Part shown: in pieces, positions 15,404 to 23,735 of the stretch | How the letters are laid out: every line of letters begins with the position of its first letter | How positions within the stretch are numbered: the first letter of the stretch is position 1 | NCBI GenBank assembly: GCA_021810625.1 | Contig: JAJZIJ010000013.1 | Span: 1 to 64,000 of the forward strand | Direction: 5' to 3' | Source: Acidobacteriota bacterium | GTDB lineage: Bacteria; Acidobacteriota; Terriglobia; Terriglobales; Acidobacteriaceae | DNA: 64,000 nt | Made by a program: the position numbers and the translations under genes | Notes under the pieces: generated by a model | What the model saw: only the letters and a program-made list of their open reading frames with translations | Told to the model about the DNA's origin: nothing | Databases searched by the model: none

Positions 15404-18400
15404 CTATTGCGTAACGGTAAGGTTGAGATGGACGGTTTGGGTCATTCCTCCCGATGCTGGAACCGACTGCACGGTCACATTCGAGATGGCTGCGGGCGTG
15501 GGGCCAAAGAAGCCGCCGTGACATCCAGAGACCCCCGCCGCCAACGCTCCCGTTAGCAGCACCAGCAGGCAGAGTTGCAACATTCGCTGCCGCGTCTTCG
15601 AGAGATTCTTCCTGCGCCCAAAGGCCGCCAGTCCGGCCATGCTTCCCGGCCACCAGAAGGCCAGCGCCGGAAGAATTGGACTCACCGGGCTGGATGGGCT
15701 TTGTGGCCCGAATGGACTGGGCATCGCCTGCATCCGCGCCAACGGCGGCGCTGTCGCCGCGTTGGTCTCAATATTCAGCGGTACCGTGACCACAGTATTG
15801 CTGCCATCCAGCGTCACCGTGGTGCTCTGCGCCCCGTTCGGGAAGACGCAGTATGCGCTGGACGGCAGGTTGAGACAGTTCAGCGTGAGCGTGTTGGCGT
15901 AGCCCCCCGTGGGCGTGATGGTCAGCGTCGTGTTGCCCGTCTGTCCTGCCACGATGGTCAGCGCGGTTGGGGCGGGCGGAACCACGGTCAGCGTGTAGCT
16001 GGGCAACACGGTGGGGGTGGCCGTGCCGATGCCGTTCAGGATCACGGACTGCACATTGTTGGGCGCGACTGCGTTCAAATTGTTGTCGGTGATGTTCACC
16101 GTGCCCGTCAGCGGCCCCGCAATGAGAGGTTCAAACTCCACGCCCAGGCCGCAGATTGCGCTCGGATTCAGCGTCGTTGTATCCGTGCAGGTGGTGCCTG
16201 ATCCGTTCAGGTTGAAGCTGCTGATTGTTTGCCCGGTCGTCGTCGTATCCAGCGGTGGCGCAAAGATAAGCGGAGCATTGCCGATGTTTTGCAGTGTCAC
16301 CATTTGCTGTGGGCTGGTTGTGCCCACAAGGTAGGTGTGTGGGCCGAAGTTTACCGCCGCCCATTGCTGCGTCCGAGTGATCTTCGCCGCGAGGTTATTG
16401 CCGGGATCCGTGATGTAGATATCCCCCGCTCCATCCACCGCCACGCCAACGAAATTGACATGGCTTCCTGTTGTGCCCACCGTCGTCTGTATCCCGCTGG
16501 GTGTTACCTCCACCACTTGGTGGTTGTATGTATCCGTGATGTAGACATCCCCCGCAGTATCCACCGCCACGTCATCAGGACTCAGGCCGATCGAAACCAT
16601 CGTCTGCGTGCCGCTGGGCGTTACCTTCAGCACGCGACCGGGCTCCGTGATGTAGACATTCCTCGCTGCATCCACTGCCACGTCGTTGGGTTGATACAGG
16701 CCGCTGGCAGGCACAGTGGTCTGCGTCCCGCTGGGTGTCACCTCCACCACGTCGTTGTTGCCGGAGTCTACGATGTAGAGATCCCCCGCGCCATCCACCG
16801 CCACGCCATCGGGAACATTCAGGCCGCTCACAGGTACGGTCGTCTGCGTCCCCTCTGGCGTTACCTTCAGTATGTGGCCGTACGCGGGCTCCGAGATATA
16901 GACATTCCCCGCTGCATCCACTGCCACGTCGTCGGGAGAACTCAGTCCGGTTCCGACCGTTGTCTGCGTGCCGCTGGGCGTTACCTTCACCACGCGGTTG
17001 TTGAGCGTATCCACAATGTAAGTATTTCCCGCTGCATCCACCGCCACGCCATCGGGATCGTTTAGTCCAGTCGCAACCACCGTCTGCTCGCCGGGCAGGA
17101 AGACATCCAGCGGGCCGGTTCCGATGCCCACCAACCCAACGGTGCCGACGAGGGTGCTGCCGTTGTTGACCATCAACTCCCCGGTGCGCTGGCCGGGATA
17201 CTGCGGGCTAAAGGTAATGGGCACGGTGCAGACCGTGTCTACAGCATTGACGCTGGTTCCATCGGTTACGCAGCCCGTCACTGCGCCGACGGTAAACTCC
17301 TGCACGCCATTCTGTGCCTTGGGCACGGTGATGCTGGTGATCGCGCTGGCTGCCGTCAACTCCACAAAGATGTTCTGCGAGACAGAGGTCTTTCCCACTG
17401 ACGTTGCCGGGAAGGTCGAGTTGACGCTCACCTTCCGTATGACATTGTTGCTGTAGTCCGCGATGTAGAGATTGCCTGCGCTGTCCACGGCCACGCCCAG
17501 GGGAGTGTTCAACTCGGCGATGGTGGCCGCTCCTCCATTTCCGGTGTAACCCGGCGTACCATCTCCCGCCACTGTGCTGATGATCCCTGATCCCGCCGTC
17601 ACCATGCGAATGCGATTGTTGCCTTGATCCGCGATGTAGAGGTTGCCTGTGCTGTCCACGGCCACGCCATAGGGATAGTCCAACATGGCGCTGGTGGCCG
17701 GGATATTATCTCCGTTGTAGCCAGCCGTGCCCGTGCCCGCCACCGTGCTGATGATCCCTGATCCCGTCGTCACCATGCGGATGCGACTGTTGCCTTGATC
17801 CGCGATATAGAGGTTGCCCGCGCCGATGATTGCCACGTCATAGGGAGCGTACAACTCGGCGTTGGTGGCCAGGACATTATCTCCGTTGTAGCCAGCCGTG
17901 CCCGTGCCCGCAACGGTGTAGATGTCTCCAGCCGTCGTGCTGAGCGTCCCTCCGAACATTGTCCCCGTCGTTGCCGCCACCATGCGGATGCGTTCGTTGC
18001 CGGAATCCGCGATGTAGAGATTGCCCGCGCTGTCCAATGCCAGGCCCAGGGGAAGATTCAACTTGGCGTTGGTGGCCAGGATGTTATCGCCGTTGTAGCC
18101 CTGTGCGCCATTGCCCACTACGGTGGTAATAATTCCCGTGCTCGCGCTTACCTTCCGAATGCGTTGGTTGCCGTTATCCGCGATGTAGAGATTGCCCGCG
18201 CTGTCCACCACCACGCCCTGGGGAATGGACAACTCGGCGTTGGTGGCCGGGATGTTATCCCCGTTGTAGCCCTGTGTGCCATTGCCCGCCACAGTGTAGA
18301 TATCTCCTGCTGTCACACTCTGGCCGAAGATCGTTCCTGTCGTTGCCGCCACCATGCGGATGCGTTGGTTGCTGGTATCCGTGATGTAGACGTTGCCCGC

Positions 18401-18691
18401 GTTGTCCAGCGCCACGCCAAACGGAAGATGCAGCTCGGCGCTGCTGGCTGGCCCACCATCCCCAAGGTAGCCCGCCGTGCCATTGCCCGCAAACGTGCTG
18501 ATGACGGACACCACGGCCACATTTCCCGATACGGCTTGCGCGTGGGTTGCGGGCGCGGTCAGCAGCGCAAAAAGCGCCAGCGGCAGCAACAACGCGGCGC
18601 AAAGATTTCGGCTACGGACGACAGGGCAGAGCGCGAGAATGCGTGACACAAGGATTGGCGCGGATGTAAGCGTGGATGTTGACCGGGGCAT
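15404..18691 (-). CDS. secreted double NHL beta-propeller protein with Ig-like modules
   Basis: 1095 residues. Signal sequence LCAALLLPLALFALLTAPATHAQA at about 29-52. Then six NHL repeats of the type GVAVDSAGNLYIADQGNNRIRMV (about 60-430), an Ig-like or ASH-like spacer, and six repeats of a second type ending KVTPSGTQTTV (about 545-790). An Ig-like domain with ITDNNLNAV follows, then a module AGQTGNTTLTITPTGGYANTLTLNCLNLP. The end is a hydrophobic stretch LQLCLLVLLTGALAAGVSGC followed by about 40 residues. NHL propellers bind partners or ligands; enzymatic function is not shown. GAGAGG precedes the ATG. A bacterial extracellular or outer-surface protein of unknown role. Confidence 0.85.
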   Translation of the reverse strand: MPRSTSTLTSAPILVSRILALCPVVRSRNLCAALLLPLALFALLTAPATHAQAVSGNVAVVSVISTFAGNGTAGYLGDGGPASSAELHLPFGVALDNAGNVYITDTSNQRIRMVAATTGTIFGQSVTAGDIYTVAGNGTQGYNGDNIPATNAELSIPQGVVVDSAGNLYIADNGNQRIRKVSASTGIITTVVGNGAQGYNGDNILATNAKLNLPLGLALDSAGNLYIADSGNERIRMVAATTGTMFGGTLSTTAGDIYTVAGTGTAGYNGDNVLATNAELYAPYDVAIIGAGNLYIADQGNSRIRMVTTGSGIISTVAGTGTAGYNGDNIPATSAMLDYPYGVAVDSTGNLYIADQGNNRIRMVTAGSGIISTVAGDGTPGYTGNGGAATIAELNTPLGVAVDSAGNLYIADYSNNVIRKVSVNSTFPATSVGKTSVSQNIFVELTAASAITSITVPKAQNGVQEFTVGAVTGCVTDGTSVNAVDTVCTVPITFSPQYPGQRTGELMVNNGSTLVGTVGLVGIGTGPLDVFLPGEQTVVATGLNDPDGVAVDAAGNTYIVDTLNNRVVKVTPSGTQTTVGTGLSSPDDVAVDAAGNVYISEPAYGHILKVTPEGTQTTVPVSGLNVPDGVAVDGAGDLYIVDSGNNDVVEVTPSGTQTTVPASGLYQPNDVAVDAARNVYITEPGRVLKVTPSGTQTMVSIGLSPDDVAVDTAGDVYITDTYNHQVVEVTPSGIQTTVGTTGSHVNFVGVAVDGAGDIYITDPGNNLAAKITRTQQWAAVNFGPHTYLVGTTSPQQMVTLQNIGNAPLIFAPPLDTTTTGQTISSFNLNGSGTTCTDTTTLNPSAICGLGVEFEPLIAGPLTGTVNITDNNLNAVAPNNVQSVILNGIGTATPTVLPSYTLTVVPPAPTALTIVAGQTGNTTLTITPTGGYANTLTLNCLNLPSSAYCVFPNGAQSTTVTLDGSNTVVTVPLNIETNAATAPPLARMQAMPSPFGPQSPSSPVSPILPALAFWWPGSMAGLAAFGRRKNLSKTRQRMLQLCLLVLLTGALAAGVSGCHGGFFGPTPAAISNVTVQSVPASGGMTQTVHLNLTVTQ

Positions 18692-18948
18692 GGGCGAAAC
18701 CTCTCGGAATTATGAAATTAGAATCTCCAGCGACATCGCCAGAATCGAATACCACAACTGCCACAACAGGGCACGGCTGAGCGCGTACAGAGAAATATCC
18801 AACCCCGCGATTGCGGGCAACCCTGGCTTGGCCTATAGCCGAGCTTGCTGAGGGAAGGTACGTTACTTATAGCACGAATTTTCTGGGAAATTCCATAAAA
18901 ATTTCGTTGTTTTGCGATGGATACATGCAGAGTTTCCAGAAAGAAAGT

Positions 18949-18980
18949 GGCCCCGAACCAAGTTTCCTTTGCGCGGGGCC
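18949..18980 (-). terminator. intrinsic terminator of rnpB
   Basis: Read on the minus strand, GGCCCCG pairs with CGGGGCC across an 18-base loop and is followed by ACTTTCTTTCT. It begins just past the 3' end of RNase P RNA, as expected for its terminator. Confidence 0.6.
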
Positions 18981-18984
18981 ATAT

Positions 18985-19385
18985 TGGCAGACGGCCTGTA
19001 AGCCGAATTTTGTCGTGGACGATCATTCCTCTAGGCCGCGCATTGCTGCGCGCGCTCATCAGCGACCTACCCGCAGGTTTGGCGCATCGGGCCGACACGC
19101 TGCCGTGGCCGAAGCCGCGACATTCCCGCCTATTTGGTCTTGCTCCGTGTGGGGTTTACCCTGCCTCCGACCTTACAGCCGGAGCGGTGCGCTCTTACCG
19201 CACCTTTTCACCCTTACCCTGCTCTTGCGAGCGGGGCGGTATATTTTCTGTGGCACTGGCCGTCCCAGAGCCTTGACGCTCCAGTCCCGGACGTTATCCG
19301 GCACACTGCCCTGCGGAGTTCGGACTTTCCTCCCCCGAAGTTACCTTGCGGCTCCCTCGGCAGCGATCGTCTGGCTCGCCTGCCA
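18985..19385 (-). ncRNA. rnpB: RNase P RNA, bacterial type A
   Basis: About 400 bases. Minus-strand landmarks in order: near the 5' end GGGGGAGGAAAGTCCG with AACTCC after it (conserved region I), the CACAGAAAATATACCGCC block (conserved region IV), AGGGTGAAAAGGTGCGGTAAGAGCGCACCG, and at the 3' end the ATTCGGCTTACAGGCCGTCTGCC string. The ends TGGCAG and CTGCCA can pair as helix P1, which sets the boundaries. It forms the catalytic subunit that matures tRNA 5' ends. A TACGAT -10-like box lies just upstream. Confidence 0.95.
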
Positions 19386-19518
19386 GTACCATCGTACTCC
19401 AAGTAAATGCGCGCGGCGGAATTCCTGCACAAGTCAACGCCGAGAGCGGGTACCGTTGATTTTTCCATACGCCTTCAGTTCTAATTACATCTGTTGGTGA
19501 CTACACTCAGGAGTGGAC

Positions 19519-20847
19519 ATGCGAATATACCCCCAGACGCGAACGCAAGGCTGCTGCCGCGCCCTGCGAATTCTTGGAGCGTTGTGGATCGTTGCGGTTC
19601 TCGCATTGTCTGCCCCGGCCCGCGCAGCTTCAAAAACAGTGACCGTTGACTATCGTTTCTTTCCTGGACTGGCCAAGATGGACGGAAACTGGGCGGCATT
19701 AAAAGCAGCGTCCGACGGCAAGGTGTACGTTGGCCTTGCGTGCCACGGTTGCAATGGACATCTTGTCTTCTACGATTCAAAAAAAGACCAGATGGTGGAC
19801 GTGGGCAACCTGACCCGACTCAGCGGTGAAAATGGATTGCACCTTGGGCCGCAATCAAAGATTCACGCCAAGTTTGGCGAAGGGAAAGATGGGCGCATCT
19901 ACTTTGCGACTCATGGCGGGTTTTGGTTCAACTATGCGCGCTTTGCCACGCAGGAGGGATACCCCGGATCGCATTACATGGCCTATGATCCAAAGACCGG
20001 GCAGGTGCAGGACTTTGGCATCGGCCCCAGGTTTGAAGGCATGAATACCGCGGCCTACGATCCAAAATTCAATCGCATTTATGGACTGACACATCCTCGC
20101 GGTCACTTCGTTTACTACGATGTGGCGACCGGAGCCAAGGTGGACAAGGGAAGAATAGACAACTGGGACTCCATCTGCCGCACCTTGGGCATTGATGACG
20201 AAGGAAATGTTTACGGAAGCTTCGGAGCCGGAAGAATTTTCAAGTACGATCCCAGAACCGACAAGATTACGGAGCTTCCTGAGAGACTTCCCATCCGACA
20301 GAAGGGCATCTCGCTGGGCCGCGATTACACCAAAGCAGAAACAGCGTGGCGCGTAGTGGTGTGGGATCAAAAGGCAAGAAAATTTTATGGCGTTGAAGAG
20401 AGCGCCACCACGCTATTTTCCTTTGATCCGTATGCTCCCCCAGACGACGCGGTGCGGCGATTGGGCCAGATGTGCATTCCCGCGCTCGCGGCAAGCCGCA
20501 ACGTACCGTATGCCACGCTGAGTCTGACGCTCGGTCACAACGACAAGCTCTACTATGCGGCGGCGGGAAAAGAATTTGACTACGGCGGCAGTGCAGGATT
20601 AGCGGATTCCCATTTGATTACCTACGATCTGCACAGTGGGAAAATTGAAGATCTCGGAGAGATGCGCCTGCCCAACGGACAGCCTGTTCTTGGCACAAAC
20701 TCTGCCGATACGGGACCGGATGGCACGATTTATTTTGTCGGGGCGGTCGGAGTTAAAGAGACTCCCGGTAAGAAAAACTACGGTGGAAAAATTGGAAATG
20801 TACCGTTCAGGTTGGCTTTGTTTATCTACCATCCGAAAGCAAATTGA
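19519..20847 (+). CDS. secreted beta-propeller protein, possible polysaccharide lyase relative
   Basis: 442 residues. Signal peptide LGALWIVAVLALSAPARAAS, then repeated blades of the form DGKVYVG...HLVFYDSKKDQMVDVG and YDPKTGQVQDFG, about seven in all. Motifs SKIHAKFGEGKDGRIYFATHGG (His116, His132) and YGLTHPRGHFVYYD carry conserved His. This layout recalls secreted propeller proteins of planctomycetes and verrucomicrobia and, more loosely, propeller-type polysaccharide lyases (PL24/PL25); that link is inference. A ribosome site AGGAG precedes the ATG at 19519. A paralogue starts 8 bases downstream. Function not proven. Confidence 0.65.
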   Translation: MRIYPQTRTQGCCRALRILGALWIVAVLALSAPARAASKTVTVDYRFFPGLAKMDGNWAALKAASDGKVYVGLACHGCNGHLVFYDSKKDQMVDVGNLTRLSGENGLHLGPQSKIHAKFGEGKDGRIYFATHGGFWFNYARFATQEGYPGSHYMAYDPKTGQVQDFGIGPRFEGMNTAAYDPKFNRIYGLTHPRGHFVYYDVATGAKVDKGRIDNWDSICRTLGIDDEGNVYGSFGAGRIFKYDPRTDKITELPERLPIRQKGISLGRDYTKAETAWRVVVWDQKARKFYGVEESATTLFSFDPYAPPDDAVRRLGQMCIPALAASRNVPYATLSLTLGHNDKLYYAAAGKEFDYGGSAGLADSHLITYDLHSGKIEDLGEMRLPNGQPVLGTNSADTGPDGTIYFVGAVGVKETPGKKNYGGKIGNVPFRLALFIYHPKAN

Positions 20848-20854
20848 CCTTACC

Positions 20855-22015
20855 ATGAATCTTAAACGACTTACATTTATTGCCCTCGCCTTTCTTATCT
20901 CCGCCGCTGCCTATGGCCAGCGGTCTCCCGATTACGACACGGTCGTGGCCTTACAGACGCGGATCGACGCGCGCGATCTCGGTTATGCGCCGATAGATGT
21001 AATTCCAGATGGAGAATCCGGGATCACTTCGCTCACAGTTGCGCCCAATGGGTATCTCTATGGAGCCACAAGCGGCGATCGCTCGCACCTGTTCGTGCTG
21101 ATTCCCCGCCACGGGTACGTTCAGCCCTTGGGGGTCATCCCCGGAGCCAAGGCGGTTACGCAAGCTGTCGCTGTCTCGGCCTCCGGAAACGTCTATATCG
21201 GAACGTCTCCGCAGGGACACCTCCTTCAATACACTCCCCATGACGAATATCATCAAAAGAAGCTTCAGATAGATGAAAACCTTCCCGTCACAGACCTGGG
21301 TCAGGCTGTTCCCGGAGAGAGTATCTTTGCGCTGACCATAGATCGAAAAGCGCGCATGATTTATGGACTGACTTCTCCCAATGCCCATTTCTTTGCATAC
21401 TCCATCGCCACGGGGAAGTTCAAAGACTTTGGCGTAGTGGCAAAGAAGATTCCGCTGGGCGAAAAATTTGAACACGACAAGATGATGTCGCGGATGTTAG
21501 TCGTGGATAAAAACGGGAACGTATTTTCCTCTGGAGAAAACGGATCATTCTATCGATTCGACGCTAAGGCGCAGACCCTTCAGGAACTTCCCATTCACGC
21601 GCCTGCGGTTCCTGGGCGGGAGATATGGACGCGGGTGGATGCTTTTCTTCTCGATCCATCGGGAGCCATTTATGGTGGTACATCTGACGGGTATCTCTTC
21701 CGCCTGGATCCAGAAAAACTTACCGTGACCAACCTGGGCAAGCCGCTCAATCAATATCGAATCGCCGGGCTGGCTCGCGGCCCGAATGGAAAACTCTATG
21801 GAGTGGGTGGTGACAAAGAAGAAATGGCCCGCATGTTTTCCTACGATCCCACCAGTGGAGCCTATGACGTGCTTGGCTTCGTGGACGTGAATCGTCGTCC
21901 CTATTACACTTGGCAGGCATACGTTGTTGGCGCTCTCGCTTCTGGTCGTCACGGCACCATTTATATCGGAGAGAACGAGCGAGTCTCCAAGCTCTATCTT
22001 TTTTATCCATATTGA
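20855..22015 (+). CDS. secreted beta-propeller protein, paralogue of upstream gene
   Basis: 386 residues from the ATG at 20855. Signal peptide LKRLTFIALAFLISAAAYGQ. Blades repeat APNGYLYGATSGDRSHLFVL, SASGNVYIGTSPQGHLLQY, IYGLTSPNAHFFAYSIATGKFKDFG and DPSGAIYGGTSDGYLFRLDPEKLTVTNLG. The YGLT...HF.Y...TGK.KDFG block matches its neighbour, so the pair probably arose by duplication. The KIHA...ATHGG element of the first protein is missing here, so the activities may differ. Transcribed as one unit with the first. Function unknown. Confidence 0.65.
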   Translation: MNLKRLTFIALAFLISAAAYGQRSPDYDTVVALQTRIDARDLGYAPIDVIPDGESGITSLTVAPNGYLYGATSGDRSHLFVLIPRHGYVQPLGVIPGAKAVTQAVAVSASGNVYIGTSPQGHLLQYTPHDEYHQKKLQIDENLPVTDLGQAVPGESIFALTIDRKARMIYGLTSPNAHFFAYSIATGKFKDFGVVAKKIPLGEKFEHDKMMSRMLVVDKNGNVFSSGENGSFYRFDAKAQTLQELPIHAPAVPGREIWTRVDAFLLDPSGAIYGGTSDGYLFRLDPEKLTVTNLGKPLNQYRIAGLARGPNGKLYGVGGDKEEMARMFSYDPTSGAYDVLGFVDVNRRPYYTWQAYVVGALASGRHGTIYIGENERVSKLYLFYPY

Positions 22016-22099
22016 GGTAGTTTCCTTGTGGCTATTCCGTTGTAACTGGCAAAGCTACAGCAGGATGGATAAATAAGGTCTCAATCTTCTGGAGTTGGC

Positions 22100-23698
22100 A
22101 TGAAACCATCTACATCCAGTCAAACGCGAATGCTTTCAAGACGAAGTTTCCTTGGAACTGGCCTCGCTGCGAGCGCGGCTGCTGGTCTCTTCTCTGGTGG
22201 GCAGGCAGCGGTTGGCCAACAAGTGGCGGATGACTCCATAACGTACAACTTCTGTAGTTCTTCCGATCAGGCAGATCGCCTCGATCAGGGGCCTTTTTAT
22301 CTTGAGCAGGATCAAGGGGAGCAGACCCTTGCAGTTACAACTCCATCCAGAGAACATCTTAAAAATTTTGGGTTGGGCCTGGTCGGCTATACCTGGGAAG
22401 AAAATGGGCCGGCGCTCCGGGTGCGTACAGGGCAGGAGACTCTGGAACAATCCGTGGAACGCATGGCCAGCCTGCCGTTCGTTGATACGCTCTATATTCG
22501 ATGTGACTGGCGAGATGTTCAATCGAGGCCGGGTCGTCTGGACCTCAGCCCCGTGTGGGAACTGACGCTCGACGCGGCACGGTGGCATGGCCTGCGCGTC
22601 GCGTTTCGCGTTCAGCTTTCCAATCCTGAGTTTGAACCGACAAGGATTGCGCTGCCAGACTTCCTGCACAATAAAATTCCTCTCGTCCCCATCGGACGCA
22701 AGGACTTCCACGGACGGAAGGATGTTACTTTTGTTGAGCCGCGTTACGATCATCCGGCGTTCCAAAGCGCGTTTCTTGAGTTAAATGAACTTTTAGCTGC
22801 GCGCTTTGACGGCGATCCACTACTGGAATGGATGGATTTAATGATGTATGGATTTTGGGGCGAGGGCCATACGGAAAATCTGCCGAATCCATTTCCAAAT
22901 TTTCTTGCCGCCGAAAAAACATTTCTTCACATGACCCAGGTGCAATTGGATATTTGGAAGAAAACCCAGTTGGCGGTAAATACGCAGCCAGACATCAGTC
23001 ATGTTGGGAATGCTGAAGTGGTGAACCTGGCGATGCGGTCGGGGTGCTGGCTACGATCAGACGGCCTCATCGACGATGAACCCATTCAGATTGAGGAATT
23101 GGGCAATCGTCCTCCTTGGTTGGCGGCGGTAATGGAAGATGGGGAGTACCGCGCATACGACACCACAAAAATTCCCGTTGATATCTCTGGGATCAATCGT
23201 CTGGAAAATGAGATGATGCATGTTCTGGATATCGGCGCGAACTACTGGTCGCTCTGGACAGAGGCTCAGAACCTGGCCGAGTACAACATGCGTTTTCCCG
23301 AAGGGTTTCGAGCGTTGCAGGAACGCATGGGATATCGCATCCGACCAGCCTGGATTTGGCAACGTAGGCGGTGGGGTACCAAAGAGGTGATCGTGGGAGT
23401 GGCGAATCGTGGAGTGGCGGGAATTCCCGGCGTGCTCCGCCTCACGCTGGAGAGCGAGGACGGCTCCATTCGGCTAAGTGGCACGCTTGACCCGGGGCAT
23501 CCATTTGCGGGCAAGGTGCGGCAGGCTGCCATGATTCTTCCGCCCGGACTCGGCGCGGTAAAGTTGAAATTGACGGCCCATCTGGAAACAAAGGCAAACG
23601 TTCGACGACCCATTCAGTGGGCCTGCGCGCAGAAGCTCAACGCGGATGGATCGTTCCCCGTGCAACTGAAAACCGCAGAGGAAGGCGGCTGGGATTGA
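22100..23698 (+). CDS. Tat-exported TIM-barrel glycoside hydrolase-like protein
   Basis: 532 residues. Tat signal SRRSFLGTGLAASAAAGLF near residue 14. The body shows alternating strands and helices of a (beta/alpha)8 barrel: VDTLYIRCDWRDVQ, LRVAFRVQLSN, LLEWMDLMMYGFWGEGHT and ANYWSLWTEAQNLAEYN, then a C-terminal beta-sandwich-like part. The Glu in YGFWGEGH and the Glu in SLWTEAQ (or IEELGN) are candidate catalytic residues, as in clan A hydrolases. I cannot assign a GH family. GGAG stands 6 bases before the ATG. It follows the propeller pair and may share their function. Confidence 0.6.
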   Translation: MKPSTSSQTRMLSRRSFLGTGLAASAAAGLFSGGQAAVGQQVADDSITYNFCSSSDQADRLDQGPFYLEQDQGEQTLAVTTPSREHLKNFGLGLVGYTWEENGPALRVRTGQETLEQSVERMASLPFVDTLYIRCDWRDVQSRPGRLDLSPVWELTLDAARWHGLRVAFRVQLSNPEFEPTRIALPDFLHNKIPLVPIGRKDFHGRKDVTFVEPRYDHPAFQSAFLELNELLAARFDGDPLLEWMDLMMYGFWGEGHTENLPNPFPNFLAAEKTFLHMTQVQLDIWKKTQLAVNTQPDISHVGNAEVVNLAMRSGCWLRSDGLIDDEPIQIEELGNRPPWLAAVMEDGEYRAYDTTKIPVDISGINRLENEMMHVLDIGANYWSLWTEAQNLAEYNMRFPEGFRALQERMGYRIRPAWIWQRRRWGTKEVIVGVANRGVAGIPGVLRLTLESEDGSIRLSGTLDPGHPFAGKVRQAAMILPPGLGAVKLKLTAHLETKANVRRPIQWACAQKLNADGSFPVQLKTAEEGGWD

Positions 23699-23735
23699 GT
23701 TTGTAAAGTTTGTAGATGCTGAATAGTCCGGATGG

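Noticed and set aside
17795-18646. 283-codon + strand frame over the NHL protein gene
   Set aside because: Its regularity reflects antisense reading of the NHL repeats (GVGGQDVI... units). No signal or ribosome site.
15404-18691. NHL repeats as a CRISPR array or minisatellite
   Set aside because: The repeats are in frame, differ by codon-level changes and code for NHL blades; spacing is about 130-170 bases with no unique short spacers.
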